Part shown: piece by piece, positions 48,721 through 49,513 of the stretch
Position numbering within the stretch: position 1 is the stretch's first letter
Layout: each line of letters begins with the position of its first letter
Source of the DNA: an uncultured Clostridia bacterium
GTDB taxonomy: Bacteria; Bacillota; Clostridia; Christensenellales; UBA1242
Assembly: GCA_934772445.1 (NCBI GenBank)
Contig: CAKVMJ010000006.1
Location: 1-49,513 of the forward strand
Length of the DNA stretch: 49,513 nucleotides
Direction of reading: 5' to 3'
Made by a program: the position numbers and the translations under genes
Notes under the pieces: model-generated
Seen by the model: only the letters and a program-made list of their open reading frames with translations
Database searches by the model: none
What the model was told of the DNA's origin: nothing

Positions 48721-49513
48721 TTACTTTGTTACTTCTAACACAGCGTAAATCGTGTAACCACTATAATCAGAAGTAGTAGTTAATCTTAACCTATATTTAC
48801 CTGACGTTTTTCGCAAATGTGCGTTTGTGCTTGTATTTGGGAAAGGATAATAATAACCTTGTGTATTGCTTATTATCATTCCTGAAATTTTAACAATGCT
48901 AGATATATCTCCGTCATTATAACCAGTCTCTTTATCTATAGAATTGTTTCTATCAAAAGTATCTGTTATCACAAAAACTTTTCTGTATATTGTTTTGCCA
49001 TCTATCCATGTGCCTATTGGAATTTCATTAGTGCTATAATTTTCATGGTTATCTAAGGTTGCAACTTGAGAATTTTCTCCTATATATAATTTGCTATCAT
49101 CCCACCAAAATACTGGAATACCTTTTTTTACTATCAAATTAGTAATTATCAAAGAATTGAGTTCATCTTCTACTTTGACTTCAAAATTGTATATTTTTGT
49201 ATAATCAAATATTGCAGTAGATATAAATTCTTGGCTAAATGAGTTGCCAGTACTTGTTGGGGACAATTGCAACCAATCTGAATAATTTTCACTTGTGCTT
49301 TCTTTATATCTATATCTAACATACAAATTATTTGGGTTAGATGTACTAAAATTACCATTAAAATACTTACCAGTGTAATTTAGAGAAATCATATTATCTA
49401 CTGCTGTATGTCTATTCAAATCAACATTTATAGTTTGTGCAAAGTAATCAATAGTACTAAAATAATGCTCTTTCGTATTATCTATTGATTGATATTTATA
49501 GGTGCTATTGTTT
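48721..49513 (-). CDS. DUF859-type tail/baseplate protein, C-terminal part (continues from 1-1084)
   Basis: Codons 362-599 of the gene whose start is at 1084. Reading through the join gives ...STIDYFAQTINVDLNRHTAV without a stop. The last segment (about 110 residues) contains IPVFWWDDSKLYIGENSQVA and NEIPIGTWIDGKTIYRKVF, a small C-terminal domain found at the ends of many phage tail proteins, which supports a distal, surface-exposed role. Confidence 0.9.
   Translation of the reverse strand, partial: NNSTYKYQSIDNTKEHYFSTIDYFAQTINVDLNRHTAVDNMISLNYTGKYFNGNFSTSNPNNLYVRYRYKESTSENYSDWLQLSPTSTGNSFSQEFISTAIFDYTKIYNFEVKVEDELNSLIITNLIVKKGIPVFWWDDSKLYIGENSQVATLDNHENYSTNEIPIGTWIDGKTIYRKVFVITDTFDRNNSIDKETGYNDGDISSIVKISGMIISNTQGYYYPFPNTSTNAHLRKTSGKYRLRLTTTSDYSGYTIYAVLEVTK
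49437..49513. repeat. Terminal overlap, right copy
   Basis: Identical to 1-77. See the left copy. Confidence 0.93.

Noticed and set aside
1..49436. Stop-codon reassignment (recoded TAG or TGA) as seen in some gut phages
   Set aside because: Structural genes are full length under the standard code, and all three stops end tightly packed genes at plausible positions.
1..49513. Physical direct terminal repeats (pac/cos-type ends) at the window ends
   Set aside because: The 77-base length is assembler-like and a gene crosses the join; real ends cannot be seen from the sequence.

Overview
The window is one complete temperate siphovirus genome, linearised at an arbitrary point. Bases 1-77 are repeated exactly at 49437-49513, and one tail gene reads through the join, so the molecule is a circle of 49,436 bp. 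Very low GC, AGGAGG-type ribosome sites, sigma-70/A promoters (TTGACA-17-TATAAT), a RecT/DUF1351 recombination set, a Dp-1-like holin and a PGRP-fold amidase point to a low-GC Bacillota-type host with peptidoglycan, probably gut-associated (the BspA-like repeat proteins suggest a crowded surface). The gut origin and host are inference.

Late operon (minus strand): it starts at the promoter near 19.47 kb and runs terS, terL, portal, four tRNAs (Thr, Trp, Gln, Ile), scaffold, major capsid protein, connectors, tail tube and tail chaperones (with a -1 frameshift). It continues with the tape measure (interrupted by a group I intron carrying an HNH endonuclease), Dit-position protein, a large tail-tip protein and a DUF859 protein across the join. 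From the right-hand end it goes on through baseplate/BspA-like proteins, holin and amidase to a terminator at 44.23 kb.

Early modules (minus strand): 44.2-37.7 kb holds replication/recombination genes (AbrB-like, DnaB-like helicase, DUF1351, RecT, metallo-beta-lactamase fold, SSB-like). A tyrosine integrase with its own promoter heads 37.6-31.5 kb, followed by about 19 small accessory genes, many of them coiled coils from one amplified family. No CI-like repressor and no primase were recognised.

Plus-strand cassette: 28.33-31.27 kb carries eleven small unknown ORFs under one palindrome-embedded promoter, with related short direct repeats on both sides. Upstream is a 1 kb very AT-rich, C-poor tract that could be the replication origin.

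Central region 27.3-20.1 kb (minus strand): the highlight is a vWA/HEAT-type protein of the DUF2828/TROVE (Ro60-like) type, preceded by a structured leader RNA and followed by a promoter-to-terminator ncRNA locus. One of those RNAs contains a tRNA-like module with T-arm before D-arm and no acceptor stem, the layout known for bacterial YrlA Y RNAs. The three RNAs share a terminal stem followed by AU(U/A)CAGCA. I read this as a phage Ro60/Y-RNA-like ribonucleoprotein. Downstream are an ImmA-like peptidase, small membrane proteins, a sigma-4-like HTH protein and a set of phage-typical proteins, ending in an isolated tRNA-Cys with an aberrant T-loop. A short divergent plus-strand pair ending in RusA (19.5-20.1 kb) shares its promoter region with the late operon.
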